Shown piece after piece: positions 6,868 through 7,192 of a stretch of 7,192 nt of DNA. This DNA comes from Actinomycetes bacterium (GTDB lineage: Bacteria; Actinomycetota; Actinomycetes; Actinomycetales; Beutenbergiaceae), in NCBI GenBank assembly GCA_021793935.1, contig JAJYRV010000101.1, forward strand, positions 1 to 7,192, in the 5' to 3' direction. The first letter of the stretch is position 1, and each line of letters opens with the position of its first letter. The notes under the pieces were generated by a model. It was not told the DNA's origin. It did not search any database and saw only the letters and a list, made by a program, of their open reading frames with translations. The translations under genes were made by a program, and so were the position numbers.

Positions 6868-7068
6868 TTTGCGCCGTACAGCGTCCTCGGTGGGGCGGAG
6901 CAGGCATGAGTGAAGTCGCCAGCGTACTGGGAGAGGTGCTCGGTCGCGAGTTTCGCGTTGCCACGATTCCTGAGGATGCCTGTGCGGGTGCCCTTAGCGA
7001 AGCGGGCTTCCGGGCGTGCGTCGCCGAGAGCCGTCGCAACCACCATCGACCGCGTTTTGCCAGCCTGA
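6868..7068 (+). pseudogene. NmrA-like NAD(P)-binding protein, 3' remnant
   Basis: The clearest block is MSEVASVLGEVLGREF, continuing RVATIPEDACAGALSEAGF (from 6906). It resembles the EVA..L.EVLGR...V.(V/I)P..A....L..AG segment in the C-terminal half of NmrA-type SDR proteins. Just before it, FAPYSVLGGAEQA (6868-6906) is the expected preceding strand and G-x-E-A turn, but in a frame shifted by one base; the two join at about 6905. After the block the family's C-terminus seems shortened, and AVATTIDRVL appears in a third frame ending at a TGA at 7066-7068. The Rossmann-fold N-terminus with its GxxGxxG motif is absent, cut off near the promoter of the divergent toxin-antitoxin operon. There is no upstream start. 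NmrA-like genes are often next to DUF1772 genes in actinobacteria, as here. Assignment is by motif memory, not a search. Confidence 0.55.
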
Positions 7069-7080
7069 GCAACGAGGAAC

Positions 7081-7192
7081 ATGATGCACGCGCTCATTCT
7101 TGGCCCGCTGTTGGTCGTCGCGATCGTCGCCAATGGGTTGCTCGCGGTCTGTTCTTTGTGTTCAGCATCGCGATCAGCCCCGGCTTCCGGGC
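7081..7192 (+). pseudogene. DUF1772 (anthrone oxygenase-like) membrane protein, 5' part, frameshifted
   Basis: From ATG 7081 (or 7084, which has better spacing to GAGG at 7074-7077) the frame reads MMHALILGPLLVVAIVANGLLA, a first membrane helix ending in the conserved NGL. The family then expects G-LFFVFSIAISPGFR. That exact continuation is present from 7149, but in the frame two bases on, as if one G were lost from GCGGGTCTG near 7146-7148. In the uninterrupted frame the protein would read VCSLCSASRS instead, unlike any DUF1772 member. The gene runs off the right edge, so its remaining helices cannot be checked. DUF1772 proteins are small four-helix membrane proteins of mostly unknown function, some called anthrone oxygenase-like. 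The start lies 12 bases after the stop of the NmrA-like remnant, suggesting an old two-gene operon. Confidence 0.65.

Noticed and set aside
6822..7133. Minus-strand frames of 103 and 69 residues
   Set aside because: They are antisense to the NmrA-like and DUF1772 remnants, whose family motifs read on the + strand; no family features of their own.
5678..7192. CRISPR array, insertion-sequence terminal repeats or a second tRNA-Ala 3' end
   Set aside because: I looked for spaced direct repeats, terminal inverted repeats and copies of the tRNA 3' end and saw none in this window.

Overview
The window looks like a chromosomal segment of a high-GC Gram-positive bacterium (Actinomycetota, probably order Micrococcales). 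The GyrB and GyrA sequences, the order gyrB-gyrA-DUF3566 membrane protein-tRNA-Ile-DLW-39 protein-tRNA-Ala, GTG starts and TANNNT-type -10 boxes all point there. This gene order is normally found close to oriC, downstream of dnaA-dnaN-recF. I cannot place the organism below order level from the sequence alone.

Left part (1-5677, all on the + strand) is intact core genome. gyrB and gyrA encode the two subunits of DNA gyrase. They are separated by 75 bases and are probably co-transcribed. The DUF3566 membrane protein gene overlaps the gyrA stop by one base, so the two are translationally coupled. A separate promoter then serves a small stable-RNA cluster: tRNA-Ile(GAT), a 38-residue DLW-39 family membrane peptide with a strong ribosome binding site, and tRNA-Ala(TGC).

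Right part (5678-7192) is accessory and decayed. On the minus strand, abutting the 3' end of tRNA-Ala, is the C-terminal third of a large serine recombinase, broken into three reading frames. Directly upstream of it, also on the minus strand, is a ParD/ParE-type toxin-antitoxin operon. The antitoxin is intact and has its own promoter and a perfect palindromic operator candidate. The toxin gene carries an in-frame TAG at codon 35. On the + strand, running off the right edge, are the 3' remnant of an NmrA-like NAD(P)-binding protein gene and the start of a DUF1772 (anthrone oxygenase-like) gene with a one-base frameshift.

The simplest reading is an old mobile element, or a cluster of insertions, at the tRNA-Ala gene that has lost function. 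The recombinase, the toxin and the cargo genes are all broken, while about 5.2 kb of adjoining core genes is clean, which argues against sequencing error. I found no convincing new biological system. The points most worth checking are the apparently selective loss of the toxin with the antitoxin kept, the recombinase remnant whose frame runs into the antisense of tRNA-Ala, and a hairpin that places the DLW-39 ribosome binding site in its loop directly after tRNA-Ile.
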